Assembly (NCBI GenBank): GCA_005804885.1
Contig: SYOX01000242.1
Span: 1 to 47,259 of the forward strand
DNA length: 47,259 nt
From: Pseudomonadota bacterium
Lineage (GTDB): Bacteria; Myxococcota_A; Bradymonadia; Bradymonadales; GCA-2716585
Reading direction: 5' to 3'
Part shown: piece after piece, positions 1 to 9,338 of the stretch
Layout: the number at the start of each line of letters is the position of its first letter
How positions within the stretch are numbered: position 1 is the stretch's first letter
Notes under the pieces: generated by a model
Told to the model about the DNA's origin: nothing
What the model saw: the letters and a program-made list of their open reading frames with translations, nothing else
Database searches by the model: none
Program-made: the position numbers and the translations under genes

Positions 1-186
1 CTGCGCGTCCTCGACTCGCTCCAGCTCACCGCCCACCACAAGGTCGCCACCCCGGCCAACTGGAAGGACGGCGACGACTGCATCGTGGTGCCCTCGATCG
101 CCACCGAGGACATCCCGGCCCTCTTCCCCAAGGGTCACACCGTCATCAAGCCCTACTTGCGCACCACCCCCCAACCCAATAAATAA
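1..186 (+). CDS. 1-Cys peroxiredoxin, C-terminal part (5' end outside window)
   Basis: The frame is open from the first base and ends at TAA 184-186, giving the last 61 residues. The segment [18 protein letters not shown] followed by KDGDDCIV and a [12 protein letters not shown] end matches the C-terminal arm of Prx6-type 1-Cys peroxiredoxins of the AhpC/TSA superfamily. These reduce hydrogen and alkyl peroxides in the cytosol, and their C-terminal domain forms the dimer interface. The peroxidatic Cys and PxxxTxxC motif would lie upstream of the window, so catalysis cannot be checked. Glyoxalase I follows 37 bp downstream on the same strand, which suggests a small detoxification group. Confidence 0.85.
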   Translation: MRVLDSLQLTAHHKVATPANWKDGDDCIVVPSIATEDIPALFPKGHTVIKPYLRTTPQPNK

Positions 187-223
187 TGGCCTTCGCGCCC
201 ATGCGCGCGAAGGAGGCCAGCCC

Positions 224-610
224 ATGCGAATCCTGCACACGATGCTCCGGGTCGTCGATCTGGAGCGATCGATCGACTTCTACACTCGGGTCATGGGCAT
301 GACCTTGCTGCGGCGGCGAGACAACGAGCCCTACCGCTACACCCTGGCCTTCGTCGGCTACGGGCCGGAGTCCGAGGGCGCCGTCCTTGAGCTGACCTGG
401 AACTGGGACACCGATCGCTACACGCTCGGGGACGCCTACGGCCACATCGCCATCGGCGTCGAGGACGCCGCGGCCGCCTGCGAGCGCGTCCGCGCCGCCG
501 GCGGCCAGGTCACCCGCGAGGCCGGCCCGGTCAAGGGCGGCTCCACGATCATCGCCTTCGTCGTCGACCCCGATGGCTACAAGATCGAGCTGATCCAGGG
601 CCGCGAATGA
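224..610 (+). CDS. gloA: Lactoylglutathione lyase (glyoxalase I)
   Basis: This 128-residue protein is full length for the bacterial Ni/Co-type glyoxalase I, which isomerises the hemithioacetal of methylglyoxal and glutathione to S-lactoylglutathione. The four metal ligands of the E. coli enzyme are present at the same numbers: H5, E56, H74 and E122. The fold is two VOC (beta-alpha-beta-beta-beta) modules, residues about 1-60 and 70-128. An AAGGAGG Shine-Dalgarno sits just upstream of the ATG. The stop overlaps the next gene's start by 4 bp (ATGA), so the two are probably translationally coupled. Together with the upstream peroxiredoxin it looks like part of an electrophile/peroxide detoxification unit. 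Confidence 0.95.
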   Translation: MRILHTMLRVVDLERSIDFYTRVMGMTLLRRRDNEPYRYTLAFVGYGPESEGAVLELTWNWDTDRYTLGDAYGHIAIGVEDAAAACERVRAAGGQVTREAGPVKGGSTIIAFVVDPDGYKIELIQGRE

Positions 611-1155
611 CCCCACCCTCGCTGCGCGCGACGGCCGCCCTGGTCCTGCTCCTGTGCGGCGCCTGCCGCCCCGATCCCGTCGCCGGGGCCCTCGTGATCA
701 ACGACACCGACACCCCGATCACCTTCGCCATCGCCGATGGCCGCTCGCCCTATGGCCCATGGACCGCCGATCCCGGCGCCGACAACATGGCCATCGGCCC
801 GCCCGGCAGGGCCGACCTGACGATCACCTTCGCCGACGGCACCACCCGGACCCTCCCGGTCGACTTCGCCCTCGACCACATCGTCATCGTCGCCGCTCGC
901 CCTGACACCTGCCTCGCCCTGGTCAACTACACCCGCCAGTACGGCGGCGACGGGCAGGTCGAGATCCTCGCCCTCACCGGACCGGGCCGCCTCGGCGCCG
1001 TCGAGTACCTCCAGGGCAGCTACCTCGGCCCCAACGCGAAGCTCCCCATCCGGCGCGTCGACGACCACAGGTGCGTCGAGCGCTTCACCCCCATCCCCTG
1101 TGAGCTGCGCGACGACGAGGACAAGCTCGCCCGCCACCTCTACAGCCTCGACTGA
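607..1155 (+). CDS. Small predicted lipoprotein, unknown function
   Basis: A 182-residue protein starting within the stop of gloA (ATGA overlap). The N-terminus has a short signal peptide with a hydrophobic ALVLLL core and LCGAC around residues 16-20. The -3 residue is atypical for a lipobox, so lipidation is likely but not certain. The mature part looks beta-rich ([16 protein letters not shown], then alternating hydrophobic stretches) and has three further cysteines in its C-terminal half (TCLAL, RCVE, PCEL). I recognise no family. Coupling to gloA suggests co-expression, not shared function. Confidence 0.7.
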   Translation: MTPPSLRATAALVLLLCGACRPDPVAGALVINDTDTPITFAIADGRSPYGPWTADPGADNMAIGPPGRADLTITFADGTTRTLPVDFALDHIVIVAARPDTCLALVNYTRQYGGDGQVEILALTGPGRLGAVEYLQGSYLGPNAKLPIRRVDDHRCVERFTPIPCELRDDEDKLARHLYSLD

Positions 1156-1183
1156 CACCATCGACGCCCGCGCGCCGTCAGGC

Positions 1184-1267
1184 CGCGCCAGGACGCCCGC
1201 GCATTTCCCCGCGAGAGATCGGATCGCCCAGCCCCGAGGCGGGCTCAACGCGCCAGGACGCCCGCGC
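1184..1267. repeat. 19-bp direct repeat pair
   Basis: CGCGCCAGGACGCCCGCGC occurs at 1184-1202 and again at 1249-1267. Both copies are followed by a looser similarity ending in GCGAGA-type sequence. They lie between the small lipoprotein gene and the acyltransferase gene. No function is evident; they may be a small duplication. Confidence 0.6.
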
Positions 1268-1358
1268 CGGCTTGCCCTGGCGAGATCCCCGCGTCTGGCC
1301 GCGGCGTCAGCCCGATGGTATCGTGCCCTCGACGGTGAGGGCGCGCAGGCGGAGAGGC

Positions 1359-2534
1359 ATGAGCAGACAATCCTTGGAGATCCGGGTCTCGAACTCGCTC
1401 GGCGGCGTCGACGCCGAGGCCTGGGATGCGCTCGTCGGCGAGGGATCGCCCTTTCTGGAGTACGCGTGGTTGCGGGGGCTGGAGGTGACGGGGTGCGTCG
1501 AGCCTGAGGAGGGCTGGCTGCCGCAGATCATGACGGCCTGGCGAGGGGAGAGGTTGGTGGGCGCCATCCCGCTCTACGTCAAGGGGCACAGCCGCGGCGA
1601 GTTCGTCTACGACTGGTCCTGGGCCAACCTCGCCGCCCAGCTCCGCGTGCCCTACTACCCCAAGCTCATCGCCGCGTCGCCCTTCACCCCCGTCACGGGC
1701 GACAGGCTCCTGGTCCACCCTGACCTGGAGGCGGCCGAGCGCGCCCAGATCCTCGACGCGCTCATCGGCGCAGCGCTCAACTGGGCCAGGGAGACCGGCG
1801 TGGCCGGCCTCCACTTCCTCTTCGTGGCCGAGTGGCAGGCCGAGGTGCTCAGGTCGCGCGGCCTGATGATCCGCCTGAGCTACCAGTTCCACTGGAAGAA
1901 CCCCGGCTACACCAGCTTCGAGGACTTCCTGGGCCGCTTCCGCGCGCACAGGAGGACCCAGATCCGCAGGGAAATCAGAGGCTTGCAGGACGCCAAGGTC
2001 CGCCTGGAGTTCCTCAGCGGCCAGGAGATCCAGCCGGCCCACGTCGACGCCGTGCGCCACTTCTACAAGGCGACCTGCGAGAAGTTCGGGCCGTGGACCG
2101 ACCAGTACCTCAAGGACGCCTTCTTTGATCACGTCCGGGTCGCCTTCGCCCACCGCACCCAGCTCGTCCTGGCCCTGGACGCCGACGACAGGCCCGTCGC
2201 CGGCACCTTCAGCCTCATCAAGGGCGACCGCCTCTACGGCCGCTACTGGGGCTGCGACGAGGACATCCCCTTCTTGCACTTCAACGCCTGCTACTACGCC
2301 CCCATCGAGCGCGCCATCGCCCTGGGCGTCAAGGTCTACGAGCCCGGCGCCGGCGGCCACCACAAGCTCGCCCGCGGCTTCGAGCCGACCCTGACCCACA
2401 GCGCCCACTGGCTGGCCGACCCTCGCCTTGCCGACCTGCTGGAGCGCCACCTGCACAAGGAGCGCGCCGCCGTCATCGCTGAGGTCGAGGCCATGAGCAA
2501 GGGGCTCCCCTTCAAGGTCAACCCTGACCCATGA
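1359..2534 (+). CDS. FemAB/GNAT-like N-acyltransferase (COG3146, DUF482)
   Basis: This 391-residue protein resembles the COG3146 'predicted N-acyltransferase' family (PF04339), annotated as peptidogalycan biosynthesis/recognition and built on two GNAT folds as in FemAB. Typical blocks are FLEYAWLRGLE near residue 27, VYDWSWANL, the RAHRRTQIRREI basic stretch near 190-205, and the C-terminal EPGAGGHHKLARGFEP near 330-345. The acyl donor and acceptor are not known for this family. The ATG at 1359 is chosen because it follows GGAGAGG closely and the family homology begins there; the open frame upstream has no signal. The 3' end overlaps the convergent YjbQ gene by 17 bp. Confidence 0.85.
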   Translation: MSRQSLEIRVSNSLGGVDAEAWDALVGEGSPFLEYAWLRGLEVTGCVEPEEGWLPQIMTAWRGERLVGAIPLYVKGHSRGEFVYDWSWANLAAQLRVPYYPKLIAASPFTPVTGDRLLVHPDLEAAERAQILDALIGAALNWARETGVAGLHFLFVAEWQAEVLRSRGLMIRLSYQFHWKNPGYTSFEDFLGRFRAHRRTQIRREIRGLQDAKVRLEFLSGQEIQPAHVDAVRHFYKATCEKFGPWTDQYLKDAFFDHVRVAFAHRTQLVLALDADDRPVAGTFSLIKGDRLYGRYWGCDEDIPFLHFNACYYAPIERAIALGVKVYEPGAGGHHKLARGFEPTLTHSAHWLADPRLADLLERHLHKERAAVIAEVEAMSKGLPFKVNPDP

Positions 2535-2940
2535 CCTGGACGACGACCTTGCGCCCCGAGCGGCGCCGCCGGTGCTCCCACAGGAAGATCCCCTGCCACG
2601 TCCCCAACGCGAGCCGCCCCCCCATCACCGGCACCCCGAGGCTCGTGGCCGTCAGCGCGCCCTTGATGTGCGCCGGCATGTCGTCCAGACCCTCCTCCGT
2701 GTGCGTGTAGTCGGGATCCCCCTCCGGCACGAGCTTGTCCAGGAAGTTCTCCAGATCACGGCGCACCGAGGGGTCCGCGTTCTCCTGGATGATCAAGCTT
2801 GCCGAGGTGTGCCTCACGAAGACCGTGCACAGCCCCTCGCTCACCTTGGAGTCCGCCACGCACCGGGCCACTTGCGCCGTGATCTCCACCAGGCCCTTGC
2901 CGGCCCCCTCCACCTCGAACTCCTCCAGGTGTTGCCTCAT
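2518..2940 (-). CDS. yjbQ: YjbQ / UPF0047 family protein
   Basis: A 140-residue protein covering the whole UPF0047 (PF01894) domain. Diagnostic blocks are VFVRHTSASLIIQENADPSV, the YTHTEEGLDDMPAHIK stretch, and LGTWQGIFLWEHR near the C-terminus. The His residues in these blocks form the presumed active-site pocket of the trimer. Members can show weak thiamin-phosphate-synthase activity, hence the annotation 'secondary thiamine-phosphate synthase', but the physiological role is unsettled. The start at 2940 (MRQHLEEF) gives the usual family length; longer in-frame starts would add an unrelated low-complexity extension. It is transcribed divergently from the acyl-CoA dehydrogenase. Confidence 0.9.
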   Translation of the reverse strand: MRQHLEEFEVEGAGKGLVEITAQVARCVADSKVSEGLCTVFVRHTSASLIIQENADPSVRRDLENFLDKLVPEGDPDYTHTEEGLDDMPAHIKGALTATSLGVPVMGGRLALGTWQGIFLWEHRRRRSGRKVVVQVMGQG

Positions 2941-3018
2941 CCCCGCCCCTCCTTCGTCGCCCCCGCGCTCGCAGGACGCCTGTGACCCTCGCGCCGGCTT
3001 CGGCGCGCCCGAGGCCCG

Positions 3019-3024
3019 ATCATA
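3019..3024 (-). promoter_or_regulatory. Possible -10 element for yjbQ
   Basis: On the minus strand this reads TATGAT, about 80 bp upstream of the yjbQ ATG. I see no good -35 partner, so it is weakly supported. Confidence 0.3.
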
Positions 3025-3077
3025 GCGCACATCTGGCCTCGCCGCGCTGATCATCTCTGGGCGCCCGAAGGCCGCGC

Positions 3078-3108
3078 TTGAATCGACCACGCCCCTGTGC
3101 TCTATAAT
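3078..3108 (+). promoter_or_regulatory. Sigma70-type promoter for the acyl-CoA dehydrogenase
   Basis: A perfect TATAAT at 3103-3108 is preceded by TTGAAT at 3078-3083 with a 19-bp spacer. Transcription would begin near 3115, leaving a leader of about 35 nt to the ATG at 3149. TATAAT is rare by chance in DNA this GC-rich. Confidence 0.6.
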
Positions 3109-3148
3109 GAGCGCGCCCCAATGCAGCCCGAGCCCGAGAGGATCGACG

Positions 3149-4822
<1,674 letters not shown>

Positions 4823-5101
4823 GGGCTCGCCGGGTGACGGCACCGCTCGCTCCAACCACCCAACCGATGGAGATCACTGGGGTCTCTTCACCCCATGGAT
4901 GGATCTGGCGCGCCCATCAACAGGGTTGATTGAGATCAACGAGGTCTATTGACCCTATGGATGACCCTCCCACGATCACGAGGGGGCTCGTTGGACGAGC
5001 GCGTGCGCTCCCGCTGGCGTGGGGATCTCACGCGAGGGGCACGTCGAGATGGATGGGGTGGCTCTGTTGAAATGCAACGAAGTCGAGCGAGCGGGGGGGG
5101 G
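4823..5101. other. Convergent intergenic region with two degenerate repeats
   Basis: No gene seen. Two related segments start near 4868 and 4930, sharing GAGATCA, GGTCT and ATGGATG at matching positions. The second begins GAGATCAACGAG, the same 12 bases found in the 35-bp array near 13995. CAACGAAGTCGA near 5071 is the reverse complement of that array's core. Confidence 0.45.
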
Positions 5102-7039
5102 TCAGGGGGCGGCGCGGAAGCCGTCGATCTCGGCCTTGGGGAAGGCGGAGGCGGAGTTGGGCTCGCCGGGGCTGGCGATGATGACGGTCCTGAAGTCCTC
5201 GTTGACGTTGGCGCCGCCTTCGGTGGCGGAGCACTGGCGCCACGCGTCGCGCTTGGAGCCGTCCTGGGCCGGGTGGATGCGCTCCATGGAGAAGTTGCGC
5301 ATGACGCCGTCCTGGCCGGACTGTCGGCCGCCGGTGAATGGGGGGCCGCCGTCACCGGCGACGTCGATGACATTGCCGCGCGGATCGAGGAGCTGGATGG
5401 AGAAGCTGGCGTTGTGCAGGTTCAGGCGCAGGAAGCGCTGATCGTTGGCGGTGTTCATGACGAAGTCGGGGTTCCGGAAGGCGCTGTCGGTGCCCTGCGG
5501 CACGACGTCGCTGAAGGGGCTCAGGTTGTGATCGACGATCAGGAAGCGCTCGTAGGGGCCGATGATCGTGCCGGGGTAGAGGCCCATGACGAAGTCGTCG
5601 CGGGTGCCGATGGTCCACATGGACAGGTCGATGGGCTGGTCGGTGGTGTTGATCAGCTCGATGAACTCGTCGTTGGAGACGTCGTCGCCGCCGAAGTCGC
5701 TGGAGTCATTGCGGCCATTCCAGCCGTCCCAGTGGATCTCGTTGAAGAGGACGTCGCCCTTGTTGATGGTGCCGCCGGGGCCGGCGAAGTCGACGCCGAT
5801 GCGCTTGCCCCGCACCCAGAGGGTTTCGAAGAACGCGTCGGTCAGGGTGCCGGCGCGCTCGCCGTGCAGGACGAGGAAGGTCTCGTCGTTGGCGACGGTG
5901 GCCGAGGAGGACCAGTTGAAGGAGCCGGTCAGCGCCTTGGCGTTGGGGGTGCCGGCGTCGATGACCATGGTCTTGGAGTGCAGGCGGCCGCCGCCGGCCT
6001 GGTAGTCGCCGGGCAGGTTGCTGTTGTCGTTGCCGTCCAGGCGCAGATCCAGGCCGAAGAGCAGCATCCGGTAGACCTCGTGGTAGGGGCCGTTGCTGTG
6101 AAGCTGGCTCTTGTCGACGACGCCCCGGACCTCCTTGCGCACGAAGACCTCCTCGCAGGCGACGCGGGTCTGGCACTCGGCCGCCTGATCGCCGGAGAGC
6201 TGGCCTCGGGTGGCCGGGTCGCAGCACTGGTTGTACTGGGAGAACTCGAGGTGCTTGGCGACGAAGGCCGAGCCGACCTGATCCTTGGTGAAGGCGAAGA
6301 TCATGAAGTGAATCGTCCGTTGAGCCTCCTGGATGTACTGGAGGATGCGGGCCATGGGGTCCTCCTGGGGGGAGAAGAAGACCTCAACGCCGGTGTCGCC
6401 GACCTGATAGAATTCGCCGTTGTCGATGTTGTGCTTCGAGGCGCCGAAGCGGCCGGCGAACATCTGCTCGAACTCGGCCGTGAAGTCGGCCGCGATGGCG
6501 GGCGAGTCGATGATGACGTAGTTGTTGTTGTTGCGGTTGTAGTCGGTCGAGGTGATGTTGCCGGTGCCGGTGATCGTGAAGCGGTCGTCGACGATGAAGA
6601 ACTTGTGGTGCATGATGTGGTACTGGTTGCCGACCATCATGGGGACGTTCAGGGCGTCCATGACGAGGTAGCCCTCGGTGCCGCTGGCCATGTGTCGGCC
6701 GTCGCCGACGAAGCGCAGCCGGACGCCGCGGTGGTAGGCCCGGACCATGGCGTCGATGATCTCGTCGCGGGAGAAGCCCATGATCGCGAAGTCGATCGTG
6801 GACTGCGCCCGGTCGATGAGCTGGATGGTCATGTCGTCCATCTCGTTGTCGACGCCGTTCTGATCGCGGGTGCCGGTGTTGTTGAAGATGATCCGGACGC
6901 GGCCGCTGCTGGCCTGCTCCAGATCGGCCGGGTCGAGCTCGCCGACGCAGCCGGGCAGGGCCGACAGGGCGCAGAGCGCCGCCAGCGCGAAGAGCGGCGC
7001 GCTCATCAGGGACATCGGGTGCTGGCGATGATCGGACAT
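5102..7039 (-). CDS. Secreted PLD-superfamily lipoprotein with two HKD motifs and a C-terminal lamin tail domain
   Basis: A 645-residue protein with a signal peptide and LPGC at the predicted lipidated Cys31. Residues about 45-415 hold two PLD repeats, each with an intact catalytic HxKxxxxD motif: H144/K146/D151 (in MHHKFFIVDD) and H354/K356/D361 (in LHSKTMVID). TGTGNITS and TGSFNWSS follow them as in active PLD enzymes. The PLD superfamily covers phospholipases, nucleases and transferases, so the substrate is open. Residues about 430-645 form a lamin tail domain (FNEIHWDGW, DEFIELINTT, SMERIHP, then SPGEPN). Its Shine-Dalgarno (GGGGAGTGA) overlaps the end of the upstream degenerate PLD gene, only 4 bp away, so the two are coupled. 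Confidence 0.9.
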   Translation of the reverse strand: MSDHRQHPMSLMSAPLFALAALCALSALPGCVGELDPADLEQASSGRVRIIFNNTGTRDQNGVDNEMDDMTIQLIDRAQSTIDFAIMGFSRDEIIDAMVRAYHRGVRLRFVGDGRHMASGTEGYLVMDALNVPMMVGNQYHIMHHKFFIVDDRFTITGTGNITSTDYNRNNNNYVIIDSPAIAADFTAEFEQMFAGRFGASKHNIDNGEFYQVGDTGVEVFFSPQEDPMARILQYIQEAQRTIHFMIFAFTKDQVGSAFVAKHLEFSQYNQCCDPATRGQLSGDQAAECQTRVACEEVFVRKEVRGVVDKSQLHSNGPYHEVYRMLLFGLDLRLDGNDNSNLPGDYQAGGGRLHSKTMVIDAGTPNAKALTGSFNWSSSATVANDETFLVLHGERAGTLTDAFFETLWVRGKRIGVDFAGPGGTINKGDVLFNEIHWDGWNGRNDSSDFGGDDVSNDEFIELINTTDQPIDLSMWTIGTRDDFVMGLYPGTIIGPYERFLIVDHNLSPFSDVVPQGTDSAFRNPDFVMNTANDQRFLRLNLHNASFSIQLLDPRGNVIDVAGDGGPPFTGGRQSGQDGVMRNFSMERIHPAQDGSKRDAWRQCSATEGGANVNEDFRTVIIASPGEPNSASAFPKAEIDGFRAAP

Positions 7040-7043
7040 GCTC

Positions 7044-8342
7044 TCACTCCCCCTGGTTGAACAGGAACTCGAAGAGGTTGATGAAGCGGTCGACGTTGGG
7101 CTCGGGCGCCACGGCCGTGCGGGTCAGCGTCCACATGTTGGCGTCGGAGAAGGCGTCGGCGGGCCTGGCCTCGGTGCCGTCGCCGTTGTTGTTGAAGGAG
7201 ATCGACTCCAGGATCGGCTCGCTGAGCACGTAGACGCGGGTCTTGTAGCGCGCTTTGTTGATGGGCGAGGGCTCGGCGTCGATGATGACCATGTTGAGGT
7301 GGACGCCGGAGGTCAGGCGCAGGTCGGGCAGGGTGTCGTCGCCCTGGCCCTCCCGGATGCCGTCGAAGAGCGTGCGGATGTTGTCGACACGGCTGAAGGG
7401 CACGTCGCGGTTCTCGCGGTTGACCACCACCCCGACCTTGAAGCCGTTCTCGGCCTTGTAGCGCAGCGCGTCGGCGACGAAGGTGTTGGTGAAGGACTCG
7501 GTGACGACGAAGACGGACGCGCGCGCCCCGTAGATGTCGTCGATCAGGCGCTTCATCAGGCGCTCCTGGGGGCCGAAGAAGACCTCCAGGTCGCCGATGT
7601 CGTTGGGGTAGTGGGTGCGGCTGTTGGTGTTGGTCTTGAGCGGGCCGTTGAAGGCGCTCAGGGTGGTGGCGAACATGCCGCCGTACATCTGGTTGAACTC
7701 GTCGCCGAAGTCCTTGGCGATGTCCTCGCTGATGGCGTCAAAGCCGATCTGCGCGACCGGGCGGCCCTCGTCGATGAAGCCGCCGGTCAGGTTGTAGACC
7801 CGCACGTCGTCGGCGATGACGAAGTTGTGGGTCATCAGGTTCTGATCGCCGCTGCGGGCCACCTCCGTCGTCGGCGCGGGGCTGTAGCTCAGCGCGCCGT
7901 CTCCAAAAACCACCGGGGGCAGCCCGTCGCCGTTGTCCTTGAGGCCCGCGCCGGGGTCCGTCAGCAGCCTGAAGCCGCTCTGCTCGCGCCTGTCGACGTC
8001 GCCGACCACCCGCACGTCCACGCCTCGCCGCTGGGCGTCGATGAGGGACTGGGCCACGGCCTGGGACTCCAGATCCTCGAAGGCGACCTGGAGGCGCACC
8101 CGGGCCGAGGCGATCACCGCGATCACCTCCTGCTCGACCTGGGCGTTGGTCAGGACATTGCCGCCGGGCCCCACCCCGAGCGCGCCGACCAGCGCCGGAT
8201 CGCCGGTCGTCACCGTCCCGAAGCGGTTGAAGAGCTCCCCCTTGTCCGGGGCCTGGCCCTCGCAGCCCGCCAGCGACGCGATCACCGCGACCGCCGATGC
8301 GCCCAGGAGCTTGATCTTGTTGTTGAAATTGGAAGACCGCAT
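7044..8342 (-). CDS. PLD-fold lipoprotein with both catalytic lysines replaced (pseudoenzyme)
   Basis: A 432-residue lipoprotein (lipobox LAGC at residues 24-27) with the same two-repeat PLD architecture as its downstream neighbour. The HKD sites are altered. The first reads MTHNFVIADD, where the H/K positions are T171 and N173 and D178 remains. The second reads HLNMVIID, with H348 kept, K replaced by N350 and D355 kept. Loss of both lysines should abolish phosphodiesterase chemistry, so a structural, ligand-binding or regulatory role is inferred. The ATG at 8342 follows GGGAGGTGGAG with good spacing; an in-frame GTG two codons earlier is possible. There is no lamin tail domain; it lies 13 bp downstream of one. 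Confidence 0.85.
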   Translation of the reverse strand: MRSSNFNNKIKLLGASAVAVIASLAGCEGQAPDKGELFNRFGTVTTGDPALVGALGVGPGGNVLTNAQVEQEVIAVIASARVRLQVAFEDLESQAVAQSLIDAQRRGVDVRVVGDVDRREQSGFRLLTDPGAGLKDNGDGLPPVVFGDGALSYSPAPTTEVARSGDQNLMTHNFVIADDVRVYNLTGGFIDEGRPVAQIGFDAISEDIAKDFGDEFNQMYGGMFATTLSAFNGPLKTNTNSRTHYPNDIGDLEVFFGPQERLMKRLIDDIYGARASVFVVTESFTNTFVADALRYKAENGFKVGVVVNRENRDVPFSRVDNIRTLFDGIREGQGDDTLPDLRLTSGVHLNMVIIDAEPSPINKARYKTRVYVLSEPILESISFNNNGDGTEARPADAFSDANMWTLTRTAVAPEPNVDRFINLFEFLFNQGE

Positions 8343-8355
8343 CTCCACCTCCCTC

Positions 8356-9165
8356 CTACTCGAAGCTGCCCGAGGACGTGTTGCCGCTGTAGTCGGGGCT
8401 GTTGGCCTTGCCCGGGGAGGCGAAGGTGAAGAGCTTGAAGCCCTCCGCGACGAACTCGCCGCGCTCGGCGTGGCCGGGGTCGAAGTCGTTGTACGAGTAG
8501 CTGTGCCAGGAGGACTCGCCGCCGCCGCCGTTGGAGAAGAGCTGCTGGATGCGCTCCATCGAGCGGACGGTGACCAGATCGAAGCTGCCGGCGAAGACCT
8601 CCTGCTCGACGCTGCCGGCCGGCTCGATGAGCCGGTCGTCGACGTCGCGCAGGGTGATCTCGAAGAAGTCGCGCGGGATCTTCAGGTCGGGGATGAGGTA
8701 GTCGACGTTGCGGAAGGCGCCCGTGTTCTTTGCGGCGATGAGCACGTACTCGTTGGGCTGGAAGGGCTGGCCGCCGACGCGCGGCGGGATGACGTAGGTC
8801 ACTCTGGGGCGCTCGTCGCGGGACAGGTTGGCGTGCGCGGGGTGGTTCGAGCCGGCCTCGATGATGAGCTGCCAGCCGGTCAGGTGGATGGGCCGGGGGT
8901 GCTTGTTCTGAAGCTCGATGAAGATGTCGCCCGGATCGTGGACCCCGTCGTCGGTGACGCTGCCGGCCCAGTTGATCTCGGTGATCAGCACGTTGCCGCG
9001 CTCCCCGTTGGAGGTGAAGCCGTCCTGCTCGGTCCCGGCCCTGTAGCCGACGCCCTGGCCACGCTCGTCGCCGATCGGCCCGCCGGTGCAGGCTGGCAGG
9101 AGGGCCGCCGCCAGCGCCGCGCCCATCAGCCACCGCTTGAGATTCCCTGGCCTGATCGTGTCCAT
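8356..9165 (-). CDS. Lamin-tail-domain lipoprotein
   Basis: A 269-residue protein starting MDTIRPGNLKRW with a hydrophobic core and LPAC at the predicted lipidation site. One lamin tail domain fills the rest: VLITEINWAG near residue 57, GDIFIELQNKH, HLTGWQLIIEAG, NEYVLIAAKN, SMERIQQLF, ending in the typical FASPGKANSPDY. It lacks the two tandem repeats of metal-binding nucleases and has no catalytic motif I can see, so a binding or adaptor role is likely. The ATG at 9165 is preceded by AAGGA; an upstream in-frame extension is part of a duplicated segment and has no start signal. It lies between the beta-barrel and the pseudo-PLD gene on the same strand. Confidence 0.85.
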   Translation of the reverse strand: MDTIRPGNLKRWLMGAALAAALLPACTGGPIGDERGQGVGYRAGTEQDGFTSNGERGNVLITEINWAGSVTDDGVHDPGDIFIELQNKHPRPIHLTGWQLIIEAGSNHPAHANLSRDERPRVTYVIPPRVGGQPFQPNEYVLIAAKNTGAFRNVDYLIPDLKIPRDFFEITLRDVDDRLIEPAGSVEQEVFAGSFDLVTVRSMERIQQLFSNGGGGESSWHSYSYNDFDPGHAERGEFVAEGFKLFTFASPGKANSPDYSGNTSSGSFE

Positions 9166-9223
9166 CGTGTCCTTGCTCCCGCTGCCCAGCTCTTTGACCC
9201 TCATGGCCTGGCGCCACGAGGCC

Positions 9224-9338
9224 CCGAGGGCCAACGACGGCCCTTCGAAGGTGACCGACACCCCGCTGCCACACCCACGATACTGCCTCAGGCCTCCGAG
9301 GGCCAACGGCGGCCCTTAAAAGGTGACCGACACCCCGC
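9224..9338. repeat. 43-bp duplicated segment including the 3' end of the beta-barrel gene
   Basis: Positions 9224-9266 and 9296-9338 match at about 40 of 43 bases, 72 bp apart. The right copy holds the last codons, stop and terminal hairpin of the outer-membrane protein gene. The left copy is non-coding and carries the same hairpin. Confidence 0.8.
9299..9316 (-). terminator. Hairpin beginning at the beta-barrel gene stop codon
   Basis: AGGGCC-AACGGC-GGCCCT is a perfect 6-bp stem whose first minus-strand base is the last base of the TAA stop. It has no T-run. Confidence 0.5.

Noticed and set aside
4949..7060. Very long plus-strand frame opposite the PLD gene
   Set aside because: It is antisense to a protein with clear HKD and LTD motifs; the product is Val/Gly/Asp-rich low complexity typical of the shadow of a GC-biased gene.
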